Assembly: GCA_963975935.1 (NCBI GenBank)
Contig: CAXBIQ010000001.1
Coordinates: 186,001-250,000 of the forward strand
Origin: Planktosalinus sp963975935
GTDB taxonomy: Bacteria > Bacteroidota > Bacteroidia > Flavobacteriales > Flavobacteriaceae
Length of the DNA stretch: 64,000 bases
Direction of reading: 5' to 3'
The notes under the pieces are model-generated. The model did not search any database and was not told where the DNA came from. It was given only the letters and a program-made list of their open reading frames with translations. A program made the position numbers and the translations under genes. This document shows positions 51,130 to 59,796 of this stretch, piece after piece (the stretch's first letter is position 1; every line of letters begins with the position of its first letter).

Positions 51130-52014
51130 TCTTTTGGGTTTTCGGCTGCTGAGGTACACCCCTGTAAAAATCAATACAGCAGCACCTATCCTCACCGGGG
51201 TCAAAAAGTCTATACTGATGATCACCGCAAACAACACCGCAATGACCGGTTGCAGGTAAATAAAAGCACCTATCGTTGAAGCCCTTAATTGCCGCAGTGC
51301 ATAGATGTTGAACAAATATGTCAGCACGGTTGTGCCCACTACTACAAAGGTCATTTTAAGGATTACATCTATGGGCAGCGATGTCCACGCTACTTTTGAA
51401 AACTCCTGAACACCCACGGGAAGGTTGATAAAGAAGGCAAACAGGAACAGCCATTTCATCAAGGTAATCGAACTATACTTTGCCGTAAGGGGTTTTACAA
51501 GGATTAAATAAATAGAATAAGCGATTGCATTTACAATAAAAAGAACATTGCCCAGGGGTATGTTGGGTGCATTGAACTGTTCTTTTTCACCAAACAAAAC
51601 CAAAACCAGTGCACCGGCAAGACCAATAATAATACCTGAGGCTTTAATAAAGGTAATACGCTCTTTGATCAGAATAGCAGAAAGGATGAGCAACAACACG
51701 GGAGATATGGTGATGATCACAGAACTGTTGATGGGTGTGGAAAGGCTCAGGCCTTTAAAAAACATCAGCATATTGATGGACATGCCAAAAAGGGCGCAAA
51801 AAAAGATGCGTTTCCAGTCTTTTGGGTTTATTTTCTCTTTGGGGAAACCAAAGGAAATCAGCCAGAAGATAATGGCGGCACCGCTTACGCGTAAGACAAT
51901 AAAGCCATAGGGCTCTATATATTCAGGCATGATGCCTTTTGCAATGCTGTGATTGATGCCATAAATGGCGCTTGCTGCCGTTGCAGCAAGAAGGGCAAGT
52001 GCCCGGCTATTCAT
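51121..52014 (-). CDS. EamA-family (DMT) transporter
   Basis: A 297-residue inner-membrane protein with about ten hydrophobic helices in two EamA repeats (ALLAATAASAIYGINHSIA at the N-terminus and a second repeat from about residue 150). Such proteins export metabolites or amino acids. The substrate cannot be read from sequence. Its start overlaps the ArsC-like gene by 8 nt, so they form a two-gene unit. Confidence 0.88.
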   Translation of the reverse strand: MNSRALALLAATAASAIYGINHSIAKGIMPEYIEPYGFIVLRVSGAAIIFWLISFGFPKEKINPKDWKRIFFCALFGMSINMLMFFKGLSLSTPINSSVIITISPVLLLILSAILIKERITFIKASGIIIGLAGALVLVLFGEKEQFNAPNIPLGNVLFIVNAIAYSIYLILVKPLTAKYSSITLMKWLFLFAFFINLPVGVQEFSKVAWTSLPIDVILKMTFVVVGTTVLTYLFNIYALRQLRASTIGAFIYLQPVIAVLFAVIISIDFLTPVRIGAAVLIFTGVYLSSRKPKRLA

Positions 52015-52360
52015 GGATTGCTTTTTTGGCCTCGGCTATGGTTTTAGAAGCGTTTCCGATAAAGATTTGATTATTAACCACGAGTACGGGTCGCTTTAAA
52101 AAGGTGTAATGTTCCAGAAGGAGCTCTTTGTAGTCGTTTTCTGTAAGACTTTTATCTTTTAAACCGCGCTGTTTGTAGAGTTGCGCACGTTTGCTGAAAA
52201 GGCTTTCATAGGTGCCCGCATGTTTGTGTAATGCAGCGAGTTGGTCTGCTGTCAAAGGGTCTGTTTTGATGTCCTGTAACTCATAATCTGACGGCAGCTC
52301 CAGTTCTTTAAGGATTTTAGAACAGGTGGAGCAGGTAGATAAATAATATACTTTTTTCAT
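52007..52360 (-). CDS. ArsC/Spx-family thioredoxin-fold protein
   Basis: A 117-residue protein with a thioredoxin-like N-terminus and a CSTC segment (residues 10-13), the CxxC of the arsenate reductase/Spx family. FLKRPVLVVNNQ is the conserved cis-proline region with the family arginine (KRP). It could be an arsenate reductase or an Spx-like regulator. The short length fits both. It is translationally coupled to the EamA gene. Confidence 0.82.
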   Translation of the reverse strand: MKKVYYLSTCSTCSKILKELELPSDYELQDIKTDPLTADQLAALHKHAGTYESLFSKRAQLYKQRGLKDKSLTENDYKELLLEHYTFLKRPVLVVNNQIFIGNASKTIAEAKKAIHE

Positions 52361-52390
52361 GGCATCAATTCTTTTTGCAAAAGTACAGTT

Positions 52391-53146
52391 TTATTGAAAC
52401 TTAAGGAACTCAGCGATTTCTTCTTTTGATATGCTAAGGGTGATGGGCCCTTCGGCATAACTTGCAATTTCATATTGATTGTAATGCAGGATCATTTCAT
52501 TTTCAGTGAACCCAATATTTTCAGGAAAATGAAAGGTATCCTCTTCAAACCAGAAACCTGTGGCATTGATGCTTCTGTTGTCGGCTATTTGATATGTTTC
52601 TCTGAACTTTTTTTCGGCGTGAGCTAAAACGGCTTCAGTATCTGTGAAAAGGTCTGAGTGGGTGAGTTTTTCTCCGGTTTGGGCATCAAAATTTAGGAAG
52701 TTGGTGCCGCTGTATCCGTGAGCGCCTCCCGTATAGAGGTAATAATTGACATCTAAAGAAACAAAGAGTTCTGACTGATAAGAAACGTCCATAGTAATAT
52801 CAATATCATAAGAAAGGAAATCATTTCCAAACTCTGTTTTATATCTCCTGAAGTCATTTATAAAAGATTGTAAAGCTTCTTCAATCGCAGGGATGCTATC
52901 ATTGTGTTCACGGGCAGAGATAATGATGGCAATGGTATGATTTTTAACAGTCTCATTGAATAAAAGAGCCTTTTTGTCATCATGAGATGCCTTTAAAACC
53001 TGCACATTGATTGCGGGGCATTTATTAGAGATACAATCTTCAAAATCATTTGAGGTATAATGCTGGTTTTCAAAGGTAAGCGGCTTGTCAAAAGAGCAGC
53101 TGCTTGCCAGTAAAACCACAAGCAGCAGGGGGAATATTTTATTCAT
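52391..53146 (-). CDS. DUF3298 lipoprotein
   Basis: A 251-residue predicted lipoprotein (MNKIFPLLLVVLLASSC lipobox). The C-terminal half is a DUF3298/RsiV-like domain (YYLYTGGAHGYSGTNF, then NFDAQTGEKLTHSDLF). The domain occurs in anti-sigma factors and in unrelated envelope proteins, so a role is not clear. The start at 53146 is chosen over a frame extending to 53167, because it begins the lipoprotein signal. Confidence 0.82.
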   Translation of the reverse strand: MNKIFPLLLVVLLASSCSFDKPLTFENQHYTSNDFEDCISNKCPAINVQVLKASHDDKKALLFNETVKNHTIAIIISAREHNDSIPAIEEALQSFINDFRRYKTEFGNDFLSYDIDITMDVSYQSELFVSLDVNYYLYTGGAHGYSGTNFLNFDAQTGEKLTHSDLFTDTEAVLAHAEKKFRETYQIADNRSINATGFWFEEDTFHFPENIGFTENEMILHYNQYEIASYAEGPITLSISKEEIAEFLKFQ

Positions 53147-53211
53147 TGTATGCGGAATATTAAACAATGGCTAAAGATACATTTTGATTTATTATTGACC
53201 GAATAATCTGT

Positions 53212-53219
53212 TACATTTG
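53212..53219 (+). promoter_or_regulatory. -7 box of the cystathionine gamma-synthase gene
   Basis: TACATTTG matches TAnnTTTG, with a predicted leader of about 24 nt. TTG triplets lie 14 and 25 nt upstream, neither at the usual spacing. Confidence 0.45.
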
Positions 53220-53248
53220 TCTTTCATTTATGATTTAAAACAAATCTT

Positions 53249-54391
53249 ATGAAGTTCAATACTAAAACCATTCATGGTGGCCAGCACAATACAGATCCTG
53301 CATATGGGTCTGTTATGCCTCCCATTTATCAAACAACCACATACTCACAAACAACGCCCGGAGGTCATAAAGGTTTTGAGTATTCCAGAAGCGGGAACCC
53401 AACGAGGACCGCCCTGCAAAATTCCCTTGCCAGCATTGAGAATGGTAAGTTTGGTATAGCATTTGGGTCGGGGCTTGCGGCTATTGATGCTGTGATTAAA
53501 CTGCTCAAGGCCGGTGATGAGGTGATATCAACAAATGATTTGTATGGCGGCAGTTACCGTTTGTTTACCAAGATCTATGAGAAGTTTGGGATTAAGTTTC
53601 ACTTTATCGGGATGCAGGATGCTTCAAAAATAGAAGCCTACATAAATGAGAATACAAAGCTCCTTTGGATTGAGACCCCCACGAACCCCATGATGAATAT
53701 CATTGATATAGAGGCTTGTTCAAGGATTGCAAAAAAGCATAAGATACTCTTGGCGGTTGACAACACTTTTGCCACTCCTTATTTGCAGCAACCCCTTGAT
53801 TTGGGCGCAGACATCGTGATGCACTCTGCCACCAAATACCTTGGCGGCCACAGTGACGTGGTGATGGGAGCCCTGGTGGTGAAAGATGAAAAGATCGCAG
53901 AGCAATTGTACTTTGTTCAAAAGGCCAGCGGGGCAATATGCGGGCCACAAGATTGTTTTCTTGTCCTGAGGGGTATAAAGACGCTTCACTTAAGGGTTCA
54001 ACGCCATTGTGAAAACGGAAAAGCTGTTGCAGAATATCTTGATAGCCATCCAAAAATCGACAAAGTTTACTGGCCGGGTCTCACTAACCACCCCAACCAC
54101 GATATTGCCAAAAAGCAAATGAAAGACTTTGGGGGGATGATTTCTTTTACCACCAAAGGAAATAAACTTGAAGATGCGGTTAAGATCGTAGAGAAATTAA
54201 AAGTGTTTACCCTTGCAGAATCACTGGGTGGTGTGGAATCACTTGCAGGTCATCCGGCCAGTATGACACATGCGTCTATTCCCAAAAAAGAGCGTGAAAA
54301 AACAGGTATTGTTGACTCCCTGATACGTTTAAGTGTGGGGATTGAGGATATCGATGATTTGATAGCTGATTTGGAGCAAGCGATAGGATAG
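53249..54391 (+). CDS. Cystathionine gamma-synthase/lyase-type PLP enzyme
   Basis: A 380-residue Cys/Met-metabolism enzyme. The PLP lysine is K196 in HSATKYLGGH. The YSRSGNPTR stretch (46-54), DNTFATPYLQQP and SLGGVESLAGHPASMTH are typical. It could act as cystathionine gamma-synthase, gamma-lyase or both, as sequence does not separate them. Its stop codon directly abuts that of the minus-strand gene at 54392. Confidence 0.93.
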   Translation: MKFNTKTIHGGQHNTDPAYGSVMPPIYQTTTYSQTTPGGHKGFEYSRSGNPTRTALQNSLASIENGKFGIAFGSGLAAIDAVIKLLKAGDEVISTNDLYGGSYRLFTKIYEKFGIKFHFIGMQDASKIEAYINENTKLLWIETPTNPMMNIIDIEACSRIAKKHKILLAVDNTFATPYLQQPLDLGADIVMHSATKYLGGHSDVVMGALVVKDEKIAEQLYFVQKASGAICGPQDCFLVLRGIKTLHLRVQRHCENGKAVAEYLDSHPKIDKVYWPGLTNHPNHDIAKKQMKDFGGMISFTTKGNKLEDAVKIVEKLKVFTLAESLGGVESLAGHPASMTHASIPKKEREKTGIVDSLIRLSVGIEDIDDLIADLEQAIG

Positions 54392-55174
54392 TTAGTCCAG
54401 ATATAGAATATATCCTACATTAAGCCAGAAAATCCAGTCGTTTGCCTTGTTTTCAGGAACGTCGGGGTTTAGTCCATCAACCCAGTTTGAGAAATAATGT
54501 TGCCAGCGACCGTCGAGCATAAGGTCACTCATACGCGTTAATTTATATCTGAATCCTGCGCTCCACACTACAGACCAAGTAGAACCGGGTTCTGTGGTTC
54601 TTGAATCCTCACCATATTTTTCAGGATAAAGGGGTTGTCCTATTTGAGTTGGCACAAATTCTGTATAATTATCGGGGCTGTAGTTTACCCAATGAGCACC
54701 AAGACTCACAAAAGGAGCAATTTTATAACTTCCGGCAACAAAATCCCTAATACTTAATGGAAAATATTCCAATTGAGAACCAATATCAAATACGGAAGTA
54801 GAACCTTTCATGCCTCTTAGCTGGTCGGCAATTAGCGATGTTCGCGAAGGATCAACCCATTTTCCAAGGTGCTCCAGATTTGTTTTATGGTAGGAAATTT
54901 CGTTTCTTACCTTGAAGTGGTCATTGAAATAAGTATCCCGGGTATAGCAGTTACAATCGGCGCGATATGCAAAATTAAGATAGTGGATGAGTCCAATGCC
55001 ATAACCCACATTACCCATATTTGTTTCAATATCATTGCGCTGACCATAATCTGAATAAAACACTACAGGTCCTGCTATGACACCTACCTCGTGTGAAAAA
55101 CCAAACTGGGAGAAAGCATCCTGAAAAGAGAGGGTTGATATTAAAAATACCAAAACAAAGTATTTGGTTTTCAT
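54392..55174 (-). CDS. Outer-membrane protein, possibly THC0290_0291 family
   Basis: A 260-residue predicted outer-membrane protein: a signal peptide (MKTKYFVLVFLISTLSF to AFSQ), then FGFSHEVGVIAGPVVFYSDYG, alternating strands and an aromatic C-terminus (WLNVGYILYLD). The opening block, YFNDHFKVRNEISYHKT and HLGKWVDP resemble the flavobacterial THC0290_0291 family, from memory rather than a search. Function unknown. The start at 55174 is preferred over 55198 because it begins the signal peptide. Confidence 0.68.
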   Translation of the reverse strand: MKTKYFVLVFLISTLSFQDAFSQFGFSHEVGVIAGPVVFYSDYGQRNDIETNMGNVGYGIGLIHYLNFAYRADCNCYTRDTYFNDHFKVRNEISYHKTNLEHLGKWVDPSRTSLIADQLRGMKGSTSVFDIGSQLEYFPLSIRDFVAGSYKIAPFVSLGAHWVNYSPDNYTEFVPTQIGQPLYPEKYGEDSRTTEPGSTWSVVWSAGFRYKLTRMSDLMLDGRWQHYFSNWVDGLNPDVPENKANDWIFWLNVGYILYLD

Positions 55175-55287
55175 AACGATACAGGTTATTTGAGACAAGA
55201 CAAATATATAAAAACAAATTTAAGTTGAAAATTAATTAAAAAATTTAGGAAATAAGAGTTTTATAAAACAAATAATTTCATTTCAAC

Positions 55288-55295
55288 TATATTTG
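55288..55295 (+). promoter_or_regulatory. -7 box of gdhA
   Basis: TATATTTG followed by CAAAG is a typical strong Bacteroidota -7 box. The leader is about 35-40 nt. There is no TTG at -33. Confidence 0.5.
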
Positions 55296-55335
55296 CAAAG
55301 ATAAAACGAAATAGATTCCATTAAATTATAATAAT

Positions 55336-56679
55336 ATGAAAGACAGTATAAAAAGCTTTGTTGCTCAGGTTGAAAAATCAAATCCAAATGAGCCTGAATT
55401 TATGCAGGCTGTTAGAGAAGTAGCAGAGACCGTAATTCCATTTATTGAAGAAAATAAAAAATACCAAAACCACAAACTTCTTGAGCGTATGGTTGAGCCT
55501 GAACGCGTTATTATCTTCAGGGTGCCATGGACTACAGATAGCGGTGAAATTATGATAAATAAAGGCTATCGTGTACAGTTTAATTCTGCAATTGGGCCTT
55601 ATAAAGGTGGAATGCGTTTTCACCCCACGGTAAACCTGAGTGTATTGAAGTTTTTAGGTTTTGAACAAACGTTTAAAAATGCCCTTACAACCCTGCCTAT
55701 GGGTGGTGGTAAAGGAGGTTCAGACTTTGACCCTAAAGGCAAATCTGATGCTGAAGTAATGCGTTTCTGCCAAAGCTTGATGACAGAGTTGAGTAAGTAT
55801 ATTGGACCCAATACTGATGTTCCTGCCGGTGATATTGGAGTGGGAGCCAGGGAGATTGGTTATATGTTTGGTCAGTACAAAAGATTAAGGGATGAATTTA
55901 CCGGAGTATTAACCGGAAAAGCATTGTCTTACGGAGGCTCTTTAATGCGCCCTGAAGCGACAGGCTATGGAAACGTATATTTCGCTCAAAGCATGTTAAA
56001 AACCCGAGGTGAAGGCATTAAAGATAAAGTTATAGCAATATCCGGTTCAGGAAACGTAGCTCAGTTTGCCGCTGAAAAAGCAACACAATTGGGAGCTAAA
56101 GTTATTACCCTTTCAGATTCAGGAGGGTATATCGTTGATAATGACGGTATCGATGCAGATAAACTTGCTCATGTTATGGAAATTAAAAATGTGAGAAGAG
56201 GAAGAATCAGTGAGTACGTTGATAAATACCCTAATGCTAAATACTTTGATGGGGAAAGGCCTTGGGGTGAAAAATGTGATATCGCCATGCCTTGTGCAAC
56301 ACAAAATGAATTGAATGAAAAGGAAGCACAAACGCTTGTCGATAATGGGTGTATATGTGTAGCTGAAGGCGCAAACATGCCCACCACACCTGAAGGAGTT
56401 GAAGTGTTCTTGAAAGCAAAAATATTGTTTTCTCCAGGTAAAGCTTCCAACGCAGGTGGTGTTTCAACATCAGGACTGGAAATGTCTCAAAACTCATTAC
56501 GTTACAACTGGACAGCAGAAGAAGTAGACGTGAAGCTTTTTAAAATCATGGGTGATATCCACGATGCTTGTGTACAATATGGAAAAGACAAAGACGGATA
56601 TGTAGATTATGTGAAAGGTGCAAATATAGCAGGATTTGTAAAAGTAGCTGATGCAATGATTGCGCAAGGGGTTGTTTAG
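55336..56679 (+). CDS. gdhA: NADP-specific glutamate dehydrogenase
   Basis: A 447-residue hexameric-type enzyme, the same length as E. coli GdhA, making glutamate from 2-oxoglutarate, ammonia and NADPH. The catalytic lysine is in LPMGGGKGGSDFDPKGKS, and the substrate-binding GPYKGGMRFHP precedes it. SGSGNVAQFAAEK is the cofactor-binding loop. It is monocistronic with a strong terminator. It is likely the main ammonium-assimilation enzyme, given that no glutamine synthetase gene is nearby. Confidence 0.96.
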   Translation: MKDSIKSFVAQVEKSNPNEPEFMQAVREVAETVIPFIEENKKYQNHKLLERMVEPERVIIFRVPWTTDSGEIMINKGYRVQFNSAIGPYKGGMRFHPTVNLSVLKFLGFEQTFKNALTTLPMGGGKGGSDFDPKGKSDAEVMRFCQSLMTELSKYIGPNTDVPAGDIGVGAREIGYMFGQYKRLRDEFTGVLTGKALSYGGSLMRPEATGYGNVYFAQSMLKTRGEGIKDKVIAISGSGNVAQFAAEKATQLGAKVITLSDSGGYIVDNDGIDADKLAHVMEIKNVRRGRISEYVDKYPNAKYFDGERPWGEKCDIAMPCATQNELNEKEAQTLVDNGCICVAEGANMPTTPEGVEVFLKAKILFSPGKASNAGGVSTSGLEMSQNSLRYNWTAEEVDVKLFKIMGDIHDACVQYGKDKDGYVDYVKGANIAGFVKVADAMIAQGVV

Positions 56680-56701
56680 TCTTGTAACACAGAGTATAAT
56701 T

Positions 56702-56734
56702 AAAAACCATCCGTTATTAACGGATGGTTTTTTT
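56702..56734 (+). terminator. Intrinsic terminator of gdhA
   Basis: An 11-bp perfect stem (ACCATCCGTTA at 56706-56716, TAACGGATGGT at 56718-56728) is flanked by A and T tracts. It starts 22 nt past the gdhA stop and ends in TTTTTTT. Confidence 0.88.
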
Positions 56735-56799
56735 GTAAATCATTATTGCAATAAATCTTAATTTAGCGTGTTAATTACCATAATCTAATACAGTTCATT

Positions 56800-59076
56800 A
56801 TGAAATTTGCATTCTGCATTTTTATCTTGTTTGTTTCATTAAAAAGTTATTCTCAAGAGTTTACAAATCAATGGGCTGCGCTACTTTCTTACGTAGAAGT
56901 TGTCGACCTTGCAGAAGGTAATGATAGACTTTTTGCAGCTTCTGAAAATGCCCTTTTTACTTATGATTTGATAACCGGGGAAATAAATACCATCAACACT
57001 ATAAACGGTTTGTCAGGTGACCTGATTTCAAAAGTGTATTACAGTGAAAGTTTTGATATAATACTTATTGGGTACCAAAACGGTTTGATGGAGTTGGTAT
57101 TGGAAGACGGTGCTATATTAACAGTGGTTGATATTTTAAACAAGCCCACAATTCCTCCAAATAAAAAGCGCATCAATCATTTTAATGAATTTAACGGCAA
57201 TATATACATTGCAACAGATTATGGTATTTCAGTATTTGATTTAACCGGATTGGAATTTGGGGACACTTATTTTATAGGCGATTTTGGAGCTCAGGACGAA
57301 GTAAATCAAACAGCTGTTATTGATGGGTTCATTTATGCGGCAATGGACAACAGGATGAAGCGGGCAGATGTAAACAATCCTAATCTAATTGATTTTGAAC
57401 AATGGCTGGATTTTTATCCCTTCGGATTATTGGGTGTTCAGGCCTTTGGTAATTTTTTATATGCTATTGATTTTAATTCGAGGCTATTGCGTTTTGAGGG
57501 TAATAATGCAACGGTAGTGACAGTCTTTCCGCAAGCAAACAGAAACATTTATACTTCAGATGACTTTCTTACTGTAACATCCTTAAACCGCTCTACTGTT
57601 TTTGACCTGGAAATGAGTCAGGTAGCATCAGTTAATAATGTCATGGATTTTGAATTTACTCTGTCTAATTCCCTCGCTTATAACGACGCAATTTATCTTG
57701 GTACTCGTGAGCATGGAGTCTTGGAAGTGCCGTTTGGAGCAAATCAGGCAGAGCAGATCTTGCCGGAAGGACCGCTACTCAACAAACCTTTTGCACTGGA
57801 TGCCACTCCCGGACAGCTATGGACTGTTTTTGGGGAGGTTAATTTGTTTTTTAATCCATACCCCTTAAACCCTAACCGAAGAGGAGTAAGCCAGTTTGAA
57901 AATAACATGTGGACAAATATTCCTTACGAAGAAGTTTTTGATGCCGTTGCTATTACTCATGTCAAAATAAACCCTTCAAACCCTTCGGAAGTCTATGCAA
58001 GTTCTATGTTTAGCGGTTTGTTGAAATTTGTTGACAAAGTGCCTGTTACGCTATTAAATGAAACAAACAGTGCTTTGGAAGGTGCTTTTACAGATAACAG
58101 CATCCGCTTGTTTGGTTCTGAATTTGATCGTGAAGGCAATTTATGGTTTGTACAATCGGGTGCTGAAGATGGATTGAAAAGAATGTCCACGTCCGGACAG
58201 ATACAAGGCTTTGATTTTACCAGTGTCATTCCTGAGCCCACAGATGAAACTGGTTTAAACAAACTGGATATCACAAGAGAAGGAAATGTTTTTTTTGCAA
58301 GTAGTAGAAACGGTTTGATTGGTTATAATACAGCAACCAGTCAGTTTAAAAAAATAGGTGAAAATATTGGAAATGGTAATTTACCCTCCACAAACGTGAG
58401 GGCGGTGGCTGTTGACAATCGCAACCAAATTTGGATTGGCACGTTGAGGGGTCTCAGGGTGCTTTTTAATGTAGCAGGTTTTTTTGAGGAAGATGCCAAT
58501 GTCGATGCTCAGCCCATTATAATTTTAGATAACGACGGTGTAGCTCAGGAACTACTATTTGAACAATCAATTACTGATATTGAAGTAGATGGCGCAAACA
58601 ACAAATGGATTGCAACCTCGTCTTCAGGGGTGTTTTATGTGTCTCCAAATGGACAGGAAACCTTGTTGAGGTTTAACAAAGACAACTCACCCCTTCCTTC
58701 AAATAATATTCTGGACGTGGCCATTGACCCGCAAAGTGGTGTGGTTTATTTTGCAACCAGAAATGGTTTGATGGCTTATAACGGCAGCACTACCGCTCCT
58801 AATGAAACCCTTGAAAATTTGAGAGCATTTCCAAACCCGGTGCGCCCCGGTTTTAACGGTAACGTAACCATCGACGGTCTTACAGCAAGGGCCAATGTCA
58901 AGATAACTGACCTTAACGGAAACCTCGTTTTTGAAGAAGTTTCAGAAGGAGGAAGCGTTCTTTGGGATACATCTGCATTTGGAAAGTATAAAGTTGCATC
59001 AGGGGTTTACTTCATTATGGTCACCACTGATGATGCTTCAGAAACAAATATCTCTAAACTGATGATTGTTCGCTGA
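56800..59076 (+). CDS. porZ: PorZ-like T9SS beta-propeller protein
   Basis: A 758-residue exported protein with a signal peptide (MKFAFCIFILFVSLKSYSQ), two beta-propeller domains built from two-component-regulator-type blades (for example LRAVAVDNRNQIWIGT, and DGANNKWIATSSSGVF) and a C-terminal T9SS sorting domain from about residue 675 (FPNPVRPGF to SKLMIVR). The layout and length match PorZ, the surface protein that delivers anionic lipopolysaccharide to the T9SS sortase in Porphyromonas. The name rests on architecture and on the coupling to recO. Its stop shares bases with the recO start (TGATG). Confidence 0.72.
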   Translation: MKFAFCIFILFVSLKSYSQEFTNQWAALLSYVEVVDLAEGNDRLFAASENALFTYDLITGEINTINTINGLSGDLISKVYYSESFDIILIGYQNGLMELVLEDGAILTVVDILNKPTIPPNKKRINHFNEFNGNIYIATDYGISVFDLTGLEFGDTYFIGDFGAQDEVNQTAVIDGFIYAAMDNRMKRADVNNPNLIDFEQWLDFYPFGLLGVQAFGNFLYAIDFNSRLLRFEGNNATVVTVFPQANRNIYTSDDFLTVTSLNRSTVFDLEMSQVASVNNVMDFEFTLSNSLAYNDAIYLGTREHGVLEVPFGANQAEQILPEGPLLNKPFALDATPGQLWTVFGEVNLFFNPYPLNPNRRGVSQFENNMWTNIPYEEVFDAVAITHVKINPSNPSEVYASSMFSGLLKFVDKVPVTLLNETNSALEGAFTDNSIRLFGSEFDREGNLWFVQSGAEDGLKRMSTSGQIQGFDFTSVIPEPTDETGLNKLDITREGNVFFASSRNGLIGYNTATSQFKKIGENIGNGNLPSTNVRAVAVDNRNQIWIGTLRGLRVLFNVAGFFEEDANVDAQPIIILDNDGVAQELLFEQSITDIEVDGANNKWIATSSSGVFYVSPNGQETLLRFNKDNSPLPSNNILDVAIDPQSGVVYFATRNGLMAYNGSTTAPNETLENLRAFPNPVRPGFNGNVTIDGLTARANVKITDLNGNLVFEEVSEGGSVLWDTSAFGKYKVASGVYFIMVTTDDASETNISKLMIVR

Positions 59077-59795
59077 TGTTAGTTACAACAAAAGCCATAG
59101 TCATTTCTTCAGTAAAATATAGTGAAGCAGATCTTATCGTAAAATGCTTTACGGAAGCTTCAGGTATAAAAACCTATCTTTTAAAAGGAATACGAAAATC
59201 CAAAAAAGGAAAACTGCGTGCTTCACAATTCCAACCCTTGAGTCTTCTTGAAATAACTGCAAACCATCGGGATAAAGGGAGTCTTGAGTATATTAAAGAA
59301 GCCAAGGCTTATTACAGCTTTCAAAGCCTTCATTACCAGATTGTCAAATCATCACTGGTTCTGTTTCTGTCAGAAGTTTTAAAGCAAACAATTCAGGAAG
59401 AAGAAAAAAATCACACCTTATTTAAGTTTCTGGAACACTCCTTTATGTGGCTTGACCAAAATGAGGCACCGCCTAACTTTCATTTATTGTTTCTCTTGAA
59501 TCTTTCAGACCATTTTGGCTTTTATCCGGATACCGGTTCTACTGACAAACCTGTTTTTAATCTTGCCGAGGGAATATTTCAAGATGAGACTACATCTCTA
59601 TATTGTGCCTCAGGTATAGAAACAACTGGTTTAAAACAGCTCTTTGGCTTGAATTTTGATAGTTTGGATACTATAAAATTAACCAAACAAGACAGGGCAC
59701 AATGTTTGAAAATCCTATTATTGTACTACCAACTGCACATCTATGGATTCAAAACACCCAAGTCGCTAGCGGTTTTAAACCAAATATTTGACTGA
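59076..59795 (+). CDS. recO: DNA repair protein RecO
   Basis: A 239-residue protein that helps load RecA on gapped DNA with RecR. The N-terminal OB fold (MLVTTKAIVISSVKYSEADLI shortened: TTKAIVIS, YSEADLIVKCFT, then a basic GIRKSKKGKLR region) is typical, and the rest is helical. It contains a Cys-poor C-terminal half without the zinc ligands seen in Deinococcus RecO. It overlaps porZ by 1 nt and is followed after 1 nt by the TonB receptor gene. Confidence 0.88.
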   Translation: MLVTTKAIVISSVKYSEADLIVKCFTEASGIKTYLLKGIRKSKKGKLRASQFQPLSLLEITANHRDKGSLEYIKEAKAYYSFQSLHYQIVKSSLVLFLSEVLKQTIQEEEKNHTLFKFLEHSFMWLDQNEAPPNFHLLFLLNLSDHFGFYPDTGSTDKPVFNLAEGIFQDETTSLYCASGIETTGLKQLFGLNFDSLDTIKLTKQDRAQCLKILLLYYQLHIYGFKTPKSLAVLNQIFD

Positions 59796-59796
59796 T